Below, piece by piece: positions 1 through 11,816 of a stretch of DNA of 56,317 bases. The stretch comes from Nitrosovibrio sp. Nv4 (GTDB lineage: Bacteria > Bdellovibrionota > UBA1018 > CAIMNF01). The stretch lies in assembly GCA_943327105.2 (NCBI GenBank), contig CALPVV020000004.1:1-56317 (forward strand). The letters run 5' to 3'. The position numbers and the translations under genes were made by a program. Below the pieces are notes generated by a model. That model was not told the DNA's origin, made no database searches, and saw only the letters and a program-made list of their open reading frames with translations. Each line of letters begins with the position of its first letter. Within the stretch, counting starts at the first letter, position 1.

Positions 1-399
1 CAAGGCGGCTTCATGGGTTTTGATGTATTGATTGCTACTCCAGATATGATGGTGGCGCTCTCAAAAGTGGCAAAAGTACTTGGACCTCGTGGTTTGATGC
101 CTAACCCTAAATTGGGAACTGTAACTGTCGATGTTGCTAAAGCAATTAACGAGCAGAAAAAAGGTAAAGTTGAATACCGTGCTGAAAAAGCAGGTATCGT
201 TCACGTAAAAATTGGTAAAAAATCATTCGGTGCACAGAAGTTGAAAGAAAACTTCATGGCTGTTGCAAGCGCAGTTTTGCGTGCGAAGCCGCCAACAAGT
301 AAAGGTGTGTACATGAGAGGTATCACCATTTCTGCAACTATGAGCCCAGGTGTTCGCATGGAAGTTTCTGATGCGATTGCTGGTGCGTCTAACAACTAA
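1..399 (+). CDS. rplA: 50S ribosomal protein L1, C-terminal part (5' end outside window)
   Basis: The open frame enters from the left edge and gives the last 132 residues of L1, roughly the final 57% of a protein that is usually about 230 residues. The conserved L1 stretch GPRGLMPNPKLGTVT is present, followed by the typical KxGKVEYRAEKAGIVHVKIG region. L1 binds 23S rRNA at the mobile stalk beside the E site and, in many bacteria, represses its own operon. It is followed after 22 bases by rplJ on the same strand, the usual L1-L10-L7/L12 order. No start can be assigned because the N-terminus lies outside the window. Confidence 0.97.
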   Translation, partial: QGGFMGFDVLIATPDMMVALSKVAKVLGPRGLMPNPKLGTVTVDVAKAINEQKKGKVEYRAEKAGIVHVKIGKKSFGAQKLKENFMAVASAVLRAKPPTSKGVYMRGITISATMSPGVRMEVSDAIAGASNN

Positions 400-421
400 T
401 TAAGATTTAGGAGAATAGATC

Positions 422-952
422 ATGGATCGTTCAGGTAAAGAAGCTTTAGCAACAGAGTTGAAAGACAAGTTTTCTAAAGCAAAAGTAACAATGTTTGCTG
501 ACTATAAAGGCTTGAAGGCTGCTGAAGCAGACGAACTTCGTCGTGCTCTTCGTGCTCAACAAACAGAAGTAAAAGTATTGAAAAACAACATCGGCCGCTT
601 AATTTCTAAAGACGGCGCACTCGGTGAAGATGCAAAAAAATTGTTGGACGTTACAGTTGGTCCTACAATGATTGCATTCTCATACGGTGACCCTGCTGCA
701 TCTGCTAAAGTTTTTAGCACATTTGCAAAGAGTCACGAAGCACTCAAAATTAAGGACAGTCTTTTGGATGGGAAGCTTCTTCCCTCAGCTCAACTCGTTG
801 AGTTGGGTGATCTCCCTTCAAGAGAAGTTCTTTTGGCGAAACTCCTTTCTGTGTTCAACGGACCTGCCTCTGCGTTTGTTAGATTGCTCGACGCAGTTGA
901 AAAGAAAAAAGGCGGAGCTCCAACTGAATCAGCTGAAGGCGTTCAAAATTAA
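422..952 (+). CDS. rplJ: 50S ribosomal protein L10
   Basis: This 176-residue protein matches L10, the base of the L7/L12 stalk, in length, position and sequence (N-terminal DYKGLKAAEADELRRALR region, VLKNNIGRL, VGPTMIAFSYGDP). The N-terminal domain binds 23S rRNA and L11; the C-terminal helix, here ending near a Lys/Gly-rich tail, carries the L7/L12 dimers. The start has a good ribosome-binding site (AGGAG at about 410-414). Only 22 bases separate it from rplA, so the long L10 leader found in some bacteria has no room here. The start and function are secure. Confidence 0.97.
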   Translation: MDRSGKEALATELKDKFSKAKVTMFADYKGLKAAEADELRRALRAQQTEVKVLKNNIGRLISKDGALGEDAKKLLDVTVGPTMIAFSYGDPAASAKVFSTFAKSHEALKIKDSLLDGKLLPSAQLVELGDLPSREVLLAKLLSVFNGPASAFVRLLDAVEKKKGGAPTESAEGVQN

Positions 953-1009
953 ATTACTTAGTCCGGCATAGTGCCTGGCTAAAACAAATAAAAGGAAGAG
1001 GATAATAAA

Positions 1010-1381
1010 ATGTCATCTGTATCTAAAGAACAAGTAGTATCATTCATCGAAAACATGTCAGTTCTCGAGCTTTCTAAGCTCGTTAAAGAACTTGAAGAGA
1101 AATTTGGCGTATCCGCTGCTGCTCCAGTAGCAGTAATGGGTGCGGCTGCTGGCGCTGCTGCAGTAGAACAAACTGAATTCACAGTAGTTCTTACAGCTGC
1201 TGGCGATAACAAAATCAACGTGATTAAAGAAGTTCGCGCTATCACAGGCCTCGGCTTGAAAGAAGCGAAAGACCTCGTTGAAGGTGCTCCAAAGCCAGTT
1301 AAAGAAGGCGTAGCGAAAAAAGACGCTGAAGATATGAAGAAGAAGCTCGAAGCTGCGGGCGCTAAAGTAGAACTTAAGTAA
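1010..1381 (+). CDS. rplL: 50S ribosomal protein L7/L12
   Basis: This 123-residue acidic protein shows the L7/L12 layout: an N-terminal dimerisation helix (residues 1-35), an Ala/Val/Gly-rich hinge (about 36-52, [16 protein letters not shown]) and a C-terminal factor-binding domain with [21 protein letters not shown]. It recruits EF-Tu, EF-G and other GTPases to the ribosome. An AGGAAGAGGA ribosome-binding site precedes the ATG. It lies 57 bases after rplJ and is followed by a hairpin (1423-1462) that probably reduces read-through into rpoB, as expected because L7/L12 is needed in larger amounts than RNA polymerase. Confidence 0.97.
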   Translation: MSSVSKEQVVSFIENMSVLELSKLVKELEEKFGVSAAAPVAVMGAAAGAAAVEQTEFTVVLTAAGDNKINVIKEVRAITGLGLKEAKDLVEGAPKPVKEGVAKKDAEDMKKKLEAAGAKVELK

Positions 1382-1422
1382 TTGATTTTAGGGGTTATTC
1401 TTTAATCCCTTTCTTCTTCCGG

Positions 1423-1477
1423 AATAGGCACGAACTCTATAGAAGCATGGTTCGTGCCTATTTCTATTGTATTTTTA
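1423..1477 (+). terminator. Hairpin between rplL and rpoB (attenuator/partial terminator)
   Basis: A perfect 13-bp inverted repeat, AATAGGCACGAAC at 1423-1435 and its complement at 1450-1462, encloses a 14-base loop and is followed by a T-rich stretch with interruptions. In many bacteria a partial terminator or RNase processing site lies exactly here to lower rpoBC expression relative to rplL; that role is inferred from position. The rest of the 311-base gap holds a promoter candidate (1513-1541), a small AGCCC/GGGCT hairpin (1641-1655) and the rpoB ribosome-binding site. Confidence 0.7.
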
Positions 1478-1512
1478 TTCCAAAAATGTAAAGTTCATAG
1501 GACTCGGAGAGT

Positions 1513-1541
1513 TCTAAGTAGTTCTTTAGCCAGTATATAAT
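1513..1541 (+). promoter_or_regulatory. Candidate sigma-70-type promoter for rpoBC
   Basis: A perfect -10 hexamer TATAAT (1536-1541) lies 17 bases after TTCTAA (1513-1518), a weak -35. It is downstream of the rplL hairpin and about 150 bases before the rpoB start, so it could give rpoBC a supply independent of the ribosomal-protein transcript. The -10 is strong and the -35 poor. Confidence 0.4.
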
Positions 1542-1692
1542 ATGGCTTATCGTTTTCAGTGCAGGAAGCTTCTGGATTCAGGTAAGCGAAGTAACAGTCT
1601 GGCAAGACAAAACATGGCGTACTTTAAGTGCGTAAAATTCAGCCCCAAAAGGGCTCATCATAACCATTTGTTTTTAGGCTAAAGGAGATTCC

Positions 1693-4600
1693 ATGATCGC
1701 ACCATTCACTGAAGGGCAGCGGGTAAGACGTGAGTTTTCGAAAATTAAAACTCCACTAGAGATTCCAAACTTAATTGAACTTCAGAGGCGATCATACGAT
1801 AAGTTCCTCCAAGCGGATGTTCCAGCAGACAAGAGAGCCAATGTAGGTCTCCAAGCTGTTTTCAAATCCATTTTTCCAATCGAAGATTTCGATAAAACTG
1901 CAGCTCTCGAATTCGAAAGCTACATGCTTGAAACACCTAAATATGATGTTCAAGAATGTCGCCAACGTGGAATGACGTTTGCCGCTCCATTAAAGATCAC
2001 CGTTCGTTTGGTTGTTTTTGATGTTGAAGAAGAAACTGGCAACCGCAATATCCGCGACATTAAAGAACAAGAAGTTTATATGGGTGAAATTCCACTCATG
2101 ACTGACTCTGGTTCTTTTATCATTAACGGTACTGAGCGCGTAATCGTATCTCAGTTGCATCGTTCACCAGGTGTTATTTTCACTCACGACCAAGGTAAAT
2201 CTCACTCTTCAGGTAAAATTCTTTACTCTGCGCGTGTAATTCCTCATCGTGGTTCATGGCTTGATTTCGAATTCGACCATAAAGATCTTCTTTATGCTCG
2301 TATTGACCGTAAACGTAAATTGCCAGCTACGACTCTCTTGAAAGCACTCGACATGAGTGTTGTTGAGATTTTGAACTTCTTCTACAAAGTAGAAAAAATT
2401 CAAATTGAAAACGATGGTAAAACAACCAAGTACTTCAAGGTTGTTGATCTTGATATTCTTGCTGGTCAGCGCGCTGAAGACGACATCATTGATCCAAAAA
2501 CCAAAGAAGTTCTCGTTAAGAAAAACCGCAAATTCACAAAAGCAGTTTTGAAAAAAGTTGAAGATGCGGGCATCAAGCATCTTGAAGTTCCTGTTGAGGC
2601 GGTAATTGGTCGAGTTGCTTCTGAAGACCTTGTTGACAATAAAACAGGCGAAGTTCTTTTCGAAGCAAACGAAGAGCTCTCTGAGTCTAAACTCAAAGAT
2701 CTTGTTGCTCGTAAAATCAAAGAAGTAAAAGTTATCTATACCGACAATCTTACCCACGGTTCTTTCGTGCGTGAAACGTTGTTGGTAGACAAGATCAATA
2801 CGCCGGAAGAAGCGCTTCTTGATATCTACAAGAGAATGCGTCCAGGTGATCCTCCAACACTTGATGCTTCTAAAGCATTATTCGAAAATCTTTTCTTCAA
2901 TGCTGACCGTTACGATCTTTCACTCGTTGGTCGTTTGAAGTTGAACTATAAATTTCCTGAGAACAAAAATAGCCGTGAGTCTACAACTCTCACTAAAGAA
3001 GATATTCTCAGCACTTTGTACTATCTCTGCGAATTGAACAACGGCCGTGGAACCATCGATGATATCGATCACCTTGGTAACCGTCGTGTTCGTGCCGTAG
3101 GTGAGTTGGTTGAAAACCAATTCCGCATCGGTCTCGTTCGTATGGAGCGCGCAGTGAAAGAGCGTATGAGTATTCAAGAAATTGAAACTCTCATGCCTCA
3201 TGACCTCATTAACCAAAAACCAGTATCTGCTGTAGTGAAAGAGTTCTTCGGCTCAAGCCAACTCTCTCAATTCATGGATCAGACCAACCCGCTTTCAGAA
3301 GTGACGCACAAACGTCGTCTTTCTGCCCTCGGGCCCGGTGGTTTGACTCGTGATCGCGCGGGCTTCGAAGTTCGTGACGTACACAATACCCACTACGGTC
3401 GTATTTGTCCGATTGAGACTCCAGAAGGACCAAACATTGGTTTGATCGCGTCTCTCTCTACCTTTGCTCGCGTGAATGAGTTCGGTTTCATCGAAACTCC
3501 TTACCGTGTGATTAAAGAAAGAAAAGTAACTGACGAGATTCAATTCTTCACCGCAACTGAAGAAGAGAACAAAATCATCGCTCAAGCAAATGCAGAAGCA
3601 CTCAACAAGAAGAAATTCGAAGGTGAACACGCTCCTGCCCGTCGTAAGGGTGAATTTGCTCTCGTTAACCCAGATGACCTCGAGTTGATGGATGTATCTT
3701 CCAATCAGCTCGTTTCAATCGCGGCTTCATTGATTCCGTTCCTCGAACACGATGATGCGAACCGTGCATTGATGGGTTCAAACATGCAACGTCAAGCGGT
3801 ACCTCTTCTCCGTTCTAAGGCCCCTATGGTCGGAACCGGAATCGAGCGAATTGTTGCCCGCGACTCTGGTCACCTCATCGCTGCTAAGCACGATGGTGAT
3901 GTAATCATGGTTGATGGTGGCAAGATCGTTGTTCGTCGTACTGACGAAGTAATGGACGATGAGTCTGGTGTAGATATCTATAACCTCACTAAATACATGC
4001 GTTCTAACCAAAACACCTGCATCAACCAGCGCGTTGTTGTTCGTGTTGGTGACAAAGTGAAAGTAGGCGATGTTCTCGCAGACGGTCCTTCCACCGACGC
4101 TGGTGAATTGGCACTCGGACAAAACATGCTCGTGGCGTTCATGCCATGGGGCGGTTATAACTTCGAGGACTCCATCCTCATTTCTGAACGCGTAATCAAA
4201 GACGACGTATTCACATCTGTACACATCGAAGAATTCGAGTGTGTGGCTCGTGATACCAAGCTTGGTAAAGAAGAAATCACCCGCGATATTCCAAACGTAG
4301 GTGAAGAAGCACTGAAAGACATCGACGAAAGCGGTATCATCCGCATCGGTGCTGAAGTGAAGCCTGGCGATATTCTCGTCGGTAAAGTGACTCCAAAAGG
4401 TGAAACTCAACTTTCACCGGAAGAGAAACTCCTTCGCGCAATCTTCGGAGAAAAAGCTGGTGACGTTCGTGATTCATCCCTCCGCGCTCCATCGGGCGTT
4501 TACGGAACAATCATCAACGCACAAGTATTTGCACGTGAAGGTACTGATCTTGACGAGCGCTCCAAACAGATCCTCGAAGAGGCGATTGCTAAAATCCGCC

Positions 4601-5835
4601 GCGACGAGAAGATCGAAATCGATGCGATCAAACGCACCGTTTATGAGCGTGTTGCCAAAGTACTTAATGGCGCTGTAACTACCGGCAAACTTCTTTCTGA
4701 AGATGGTTCTGAAGAGCTTCTTTCTAAAGGACAGAAACTTGATCTTGAAACAATCGAGAAAGTTCCATTCGAACTCCTCGGCTTCATTCCAGTGAAGAGC
4801 GAACTCGAGCAAGAGATCACCAAACTCGTAAAAGGTTCTAAGAACCGTATCGAGTCTGTTCGTTTCGTGTTCAAAGAAAAAATCGAAAAATTGAAACGCG
4901 GAGATGAACTTGCTCCAGGCGTGATCAAAATGGTTAAAGTCCAGATCGCGATCAAGCGTAAGCTTCAAGTCGGTGACAAGATGGCGGGTCGCCACGGTAA
5001 CAAAGGGGTTATTTCCCGTATTATGCCGATGGAAGACATGCCGTTCACAGCAGATGGCCGTCCAGTTGACGTTGTATTGAACCCACTTGGGGTTCCTTCA
5101 CGTATGAACATCGGTCAGCTTCTTGAGGTTACCCTTGGTTGGGCAGCTAAAGGTCTTGGTGACAAAGTTACTGAATACCTCGAGCAATACAAACCAGAGA
5201 ATATTCGCAAACTCTTGAAAGAGATTTACCCAGATAAGTCAGTTCATGACTATCTCGGTAAAGCTTCTGATGAAGAAGTTGTTAAGATGGCGTCTCACTT
5301 GAAAGATGGCGTTCACTTTGCATCACCAGTATTTGATGGTGCATCTGAAGTGGATGTCGACAAAGTGTTGAAGCTTGCTGATCTTCCAACACTCGGTAAG
5401 ACCACTCTTTACGATGGTGTTACGGGTGAGCCATTCGCCGAGGAAGTGACAATCGGGGTGATGTACATCCTGAAACTTCACCACTTGGTAGAAGAAAAGA
5501 TCCACGCTCGAAGCATCGGACCATACAGCCTTGTGACTCAACAGCCACTTGGCGGTAAGGCTCAATTCGGTGGTCAGCGTCTCGGAGAGATGGAAGTTTG
5601 GGCACTTGAAGCTTATGGCGCAGCTTATGCGCTTCAAGAGTTCCTGACAGTTAAATCGGACGATGTAACTGGTCGTAACCGTATGTATGAAGCGATTGTG
5701 AAGGGTGAGCAGCTCCTTGAGCCGGGTCTCCCTGAATCCTTCAACGTATTGGTGAAAGAGTTACAATCTCTTGCTCTCAACGTTGAGTTGATTGAAGAAG
5801 AAGAAGACAAAGAACTGAAAGCGGACTTGCTTTAA
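1693..5835 (+). CDS. rpoB: DNA-directed RNA polymerase subunit beta
   Basis: This 1380-residue protein is full-length RpoB, which with beta' forms the catalytic core of RNA polymerase. The rifampicin pocket is recognisable ([19 protein letters not shown] then [16 protein letters not shown]), with the usual susceptible-type Asp, His and Ser residues. [17 protein letters not shown], the [15 protein letters not shown] block near the C-terminus and the final [18 protein letters not shown] stretch are also present. An AAAGGAGA ribosome-binding site lies just before the ATG. A proteobacterial-type lineage insertion is visible at about residues 255-360. rpoC follows after 22 bases. Codon use is strongly biased, as in highly expressed genes. 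Confidence 0.99.
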   Translation: MIAPFTEGQRVRREFSKIKTPLEIPNLIELQRRSYDKFLQADVPADKRANVGLQAVFKSIFPIEDFDKTAALEFESYMLETPKYDVQECRQRGMTFAAPLKITVRLVVFDVEEETGNRNIRDIKEQEVYMGEIPLMTDSGSFIINGTERVIVSQLHRSPGVIFTHDQGKSHSSGKILYSARVIPHRGSWLDFEFDHKDLLYARIDRKRKLPATTLLKALDMSVVEILNFFYKVEKIQIENDGKTTKYFKVVDLDILAGQRAEDDIIDPKTKEVLVKKNRKFTKAVLKKVEDAGIKHLEVPVEAVIGRVASEDLVDNKTGEVLFEANEELSESKLKDLVARKIKEVKVIYTDNLTHGSFVRETLLVDKINTPEEALLDIYKRMRPGDPPTLDASKALFENLFFNADRYDLSLVGRLKLNYKFPENKNSRESTTLTKEDILSTLYYLCELNNGRGTIDDIDHLGNRRVRAVGELVENQFRIGLVRMERAVKERMSIQEIETLMPHDLINQKPVSAVVKEFFGSSQLSQFMDQTNPLSEVTHKRRLSALGPGGLTRDRAGFEVRDVHNTHYGRICPIETPEGPNIGLIASLSTFARVNEFGFIETPYRVIKERKVTDEIQFFTATEEENKIIAQANAEALNKKKFEGEHAPARRKGEFALVNPDDLELMDVSSNQLVSIAASLIPFLEHDDANRALMGSNMQRQAVPLLRSKAPMVGTGIERIVARDSGHLIAAKHDGDVIMVDGGKIVVRRTDEVMDDESGVDIYNLTKYMRSNQNTCINQRVVVRVGDKVKVGDVLADGPSTDAGELALGQNMLVAFMPWGGYNFEDSILISERVIKDDVFTSVHIEEFECVARDTKLGKEEITRDIPNVGEEALKDIDESGIIRIGAEVKPGDILVGKVTPKGETQLSPEEKLLRAIFGEKAGDVRDSSLRAPSGVYGTIINAQVFAREGTDLDERSKQILEEAIAKIRRDEKIEIDAIKRTVYERVAKVLNGAVTTGKLLSEDGSEELLSKGQKLDLETIEKVPFELLGFIPVKSELEQEITKLVKGSKNRIESVRFVFKEKIEKLKRGDELAPGVIKMVKVQIAIKRKLQVGDKMAGRHGNKGVISRIMPMEDMPFTADGRPVDVVLNPLGVPSRMNIGQLLEVTLGWAAKGLGDKVTEYLEQYKPENIRKLLKEIYPDKSVHDYLGKASDEEVVKMASHLKDGVHFASPVFDGASEVDVDKVLKLADLPTLGKTTLYDGVTGEPFAEEVTIGVMYILKLHHLVEEKIHARSIGPYSLVTQQPLGGKAQFGGQRLGEMEVWALEAYGAAYALQEFLTVKSDDVTGRNRMYEAIVKGEQLLEPGLPESFNVLVKELQSLALNVELIEEEEDKELKADLL

Positions 5836-5857
5836 TTCATAAGAAGAGGACATTTAC

Positions 5858-9997
<4,140 letters not shown>

Positions 9998-10026
9998 GAG
10001 TCGGTGAAATAATAATTAAATGATTC

Positions 10027-10066
10027 AGAGGGGTTAGTGGTTCACTAACCCCTCTTCTTTTTTTCT
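10027..10066 (+). terminator. Rho-independent terminator of the rplA-rpoC operon
   Basis: A perfect 13-bp stem (AGAGGGGTTAGTG at 10027-10039 with its complement at 10043-10055) has a three-base loop and is followed by a T-rich run TTCTTTTTTTCT. It is a textbook intrinsic terminator directly after rpoC. Confidence 0.95.
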
Positions 10067-10094
10067 AGACTCAGTGTAGTTTTCAGTGGATTTT

Positions 10095-10123
10095 TTGCTC
10101 AAGAATCAGTATAAAAATCAAAT
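10095..10123 (+). promoter_or_regulatory. Candidate promoter for tRNA-Val
   Basis: TTGCTC (10095-10100) and TCAAAT (10118-10123) are separated by 17 bases, placing a transcript start about 6 bases before the tRNA. An alternative -10, TATAAA, is at 10110-10115. Some promoter is needed here because the rpoC terminator lies upstream; which hexamers are used is uncertain. Confidence 0.3.
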
Positions 10124-10135
10124 CGAATTTTATTC

Positions 10136-10211
10136 GGGCGATTAGCTCAGTTGGTAGAGCAGGATGTTTACACCGTCAAGGTCGGGAGTTCGAGCCTCTC
10201 ATCGCCCACCA
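10136..10211 (+). tRNA. tRNA-Val (anticodon UAC), CCA encoded
   Basis: The 76-base sequence folds into a standard cloverleaf: acceptor stem GGGCGAT/ATCGCCC, D arm GCTC/GAGC, a seven-base anticodon loop TTTACAC giving anticodon TAC (valine), five-base variable loop, T arm GGGAG/CTCTC with loop TTCGAGC, discriminator A, and an encoded CCA. The outermost anticodon-stem pair (27-43) is G-A and 30-40 is T-G, so that stem is weaker than usual. It is flanked by terminators on both sides and is a single-gene transcription unit. Confidence 0.96.
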
Positions 10212-10217
10212 AATTTT

Positions 10218-10251
10218 AAAAAAGCCTCAGTCTTCTGACTGGGGCTTTTTT
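10218..10251 (+). terminator. Terminator of the tRNA-Val gene
   Basis: AAAAAAGCCTCAGTC pairs with GACTGGGGCTTTTTT (one G-T pair) around a four-base loop, with the T run within and after the 3' arm. It begins 7 bases after the tRNA CCA. The A-run on the 5' side means it could also work for the hydrolase gene arriving from the right. Confidence 0.9.
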
Positions 10252-10310
10252 CATATCTAAAACCAACAATGAAACAGGATATATGGTGATCGACTGTTTT
10301 GGATTACTGA

Positions 10311-11177
10311 TCAAAGGGAATTAAACAGTGAGGTCATTCGCTTCTGTTGTTCTGGATTTTGATCGCTAATTGATCCCAGATGGGTTCCTTCATTGAACTC
10401 CCAGAATTCTTTTCTTCCTGTCAGCAGGTGATAAACTTCTTTGCCTGATTCGAAATCGATCACCGGGTCAAGGTGATCATGAAGGACAAGCGAACGTCCC
10501 TGAAAAGATCTGAGAGAATTGCTGGACTCACCGGCATCAGAAGCGAGCAACCAAGCGACCCATTGAAACGGCCACAGATACCATTGTTTTGCGAAAAGTT
10601 GTCTTGCAACAGTTTTGTAACTGGAAAAGGTCGAATCTAAAATCAGCAAATCAATCTTGTTTCGATGTTCGAATTTCAGGATCGATCGTGGGGCGATGGC
10701 ACCACCAATACTTTGTCCCCAAACGATGAAGTGCTGTCCCTGTCGGTTTTGATAGGCGAAATTCAAGGCCGCCACTCCATCTTCAATCACGCCGTTGGGA
10801 TCTGGAGTTCCCTCTGAGCCCCCGTAACCGCGATAATCCCAGGTCCAGATCGCATAACCCTCTTTCAAAAGCCAAATGATGAAGTGAACGTGACTGCTCA
10901 TGTTTTCAGCATTGCCATGAAATTGAACGATGGTTCCTTTTGATTTTCCATATGGAGTGATCATCCAGCCCTTGAGTTTTGTTTTTCGGTCAGTAGATAG
11001 AAAGTCAAATTCTTGAATGGCTTTCGCATGATTAAATTGTTGGGGGCGTGAATAGAGAATGCGATCGGGTTGATAGTAAAGGCTTGAGCAAGAGCTAATG
11101 CAAAAAAGATAAAAGAGCATGGAAAGGTTCCATGCTCTTTTTTTTAAATTGATGAAATTCAGTTCAGAACTGCGCAT
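10311..11177 (-). CDS. Alpha/beta hydrolase lipoprotein (BEM46/ABHD13-like)
   Basis: The protein has an alpha/beta-hydrolase fold: oxyanion-side motif FHGNAENM (about residue 86), WDYRGYGGSEG, nucleophile elbow GQSIG with Ser156, and a plausible Asp (HDHLDP) and His (NEGTHLG) near the C-terminus. It resembles the BEM46/YfhR group, whose substrates are mostly unknown. The N-terminus has a lipobox-like ISSC at residues 27-30, suggesting an outer-membrane lipoprotein. Two starts are possible: ATG at 11177, which overlaps the end of the upstream gene and supplies a KKR charged n-region, or ATG at 11120. The 11120 start lies inside a terminator hairpin and would give an uncharged signal. I prefer 11177. 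Confidence 0.85.
   Translation of the reverse strand: MRSSELNFINLKKRAWNLSMLFYLFCISSCSSLYYQPDRILYSRPQQFNHAKAIQEFDFLSTDRKTKLKGWMITPYGKSKGTIVQFHGNAENMSSHVHFIIWLLKEGYAIWTWDYRGYGGSEGTPDPNGVIEDGVAALNFAYQNRQGQHFIVWGQSIGGAIAPRSILKFEHRNKIDLLILDSTFSSYKTVARQLFAKQWYLWPFQWVAWLLASDAGESSNSLRSFQGRSLVLHDHLDPVIDFESGKEVYHLLTGRKEFWEFNEGTHLGSISDQNPEQQKRMTSLFNSL
11102..11145 (-). terminator. Terminator hairpin overlapping the hydrolase 5' end
   Basis: A perfect 14-bp inverted repeat (11111-11124 and 11128-11141, three-base loop) has A/T runs on both sides. On the minus strand it follows the DUF3015 stop codon by about 18 bases and continues into ATCTTTTTTG, so it is a good terminator for that gene. It lies inside the reading frame of the next gene, the hydrolase, near codons 13-23. 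Confidence 0.8.
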
Positions 11178-11695
11178 TGACCAGAAAGCGCCGAGTCTGT
11201 GGAAATGATCTGGCGTACACCATTATAGAGCTCAAATCCGTTCTGTGCTGAACCGATCTTACCGTAGTTGTTTTGGAGCGCGCGTCCAAGTTCCTGAGAC
11301 GAGGAAGTGCATCCCATGACGAAGGCAAGTCCCTGAACAGTTTCACCCGAACCTTGTGCCAGCTCGTTAGAAAGTGTCTGATAATTTGCTACCACATAAG
11401 TTGCCGCTTTTTGTTCTTTCTTCGCGATATCGTGCTGGTCGCATCCGATAGTTCCTGAAGTCATCCCTAAAGTCGGAGGAACTAATCCATTCGTTGTTCC
11501 TCGCGTGGTGGTACCAAGCATGGTTTTCTTATCGGTCACTTGCCATCCAAGTCCGCATCCATCTGATCCACCTCCGACGCTTCCAGATTGTAAAATTGCA
11601 GGCGCGGAATAAGGTGCTGATTTAGCGCCTGCTGCCTGTGCGTTAGTGAGAAAACTGAGTGAGAGTAATGCAATCAATGCGAGATTTGTTTTCAT
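11159..11695 (-). CDS. DUF3015 family secreted protein
   Basis: This 178-residue protein has a clear signal peptide (MKTNLALIALLSLSFLTNAQA) and the DUF3015 pattern: GCGLGWQ, repeated TTRGTTNG and MTSGTIGCDQ, then a helical C-terminal half with a second conserved cysteine pair. The family is periplasmic or outer-membrane associated in proteobacteria with no established function. The ATG at 11695 is chosen because GGAGGT lies seven bases upstream and the signal peptide begins there; the frame is open for a further 20 codons upstream. A promoter candidate is at 11727-11755 and a terminator follows the stop codon, so it is probably transcribed mainly alone. Confidence 0.85.
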   Translation of the reverse strand: MKTNLALIALLSLSFLTNAQAAGAKSAPYSAPAILQSGSVGGGSDGCGLGWQVTDKKTMLGTTTRGTTNGLVPPTLGMTSGTIGCDQHDIAKKEQKAATYVVANYQTLSNELAQGSGETVQGLAFVMGCTSSSQELGRALQNNYGKIGSAQNGFELYNGVRQIISTDSALSGQCAVLN

Positions 11696-11726
11696 AGATG
11701 GACCTCCAGTGGTCTTGTTTATATAA

Positions 11727-11755
11727 ATTTTATTTAAAAATGTTTCACGAGTCAA
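11727..11755 (-). promoter_or_regulatory. Promoter of the DUF3015 gene
   Basis: Read on the minus strand, TTGACT (11755-11750) and TAAAAT (11732-11727) are separated by exactly 17 bases, 31 bases before the start codon and upstream of a GGAGGT ribosome-binding site. Both hexamers are close to consensus. Confidence 0.6.
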
Positions 11756-11816
11756 TCATCGCCAATAAAAATAATGACAACCAGAATGCGGGATGGATAT
11801 TCAATGTCGTAAGTGC

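Noticed and set aside
400-421. L10-type leader RNA before rplJ
   Set aside because: The gap is 22 bases, too short for the known L10 leader.
3778-4410. 210-residue minus-strand frame inside rpoB, and similar ones in rpoC
   Set aside because: Strong codon bias in rpoB/rpoC leaves the antisense frames open; no start signals.
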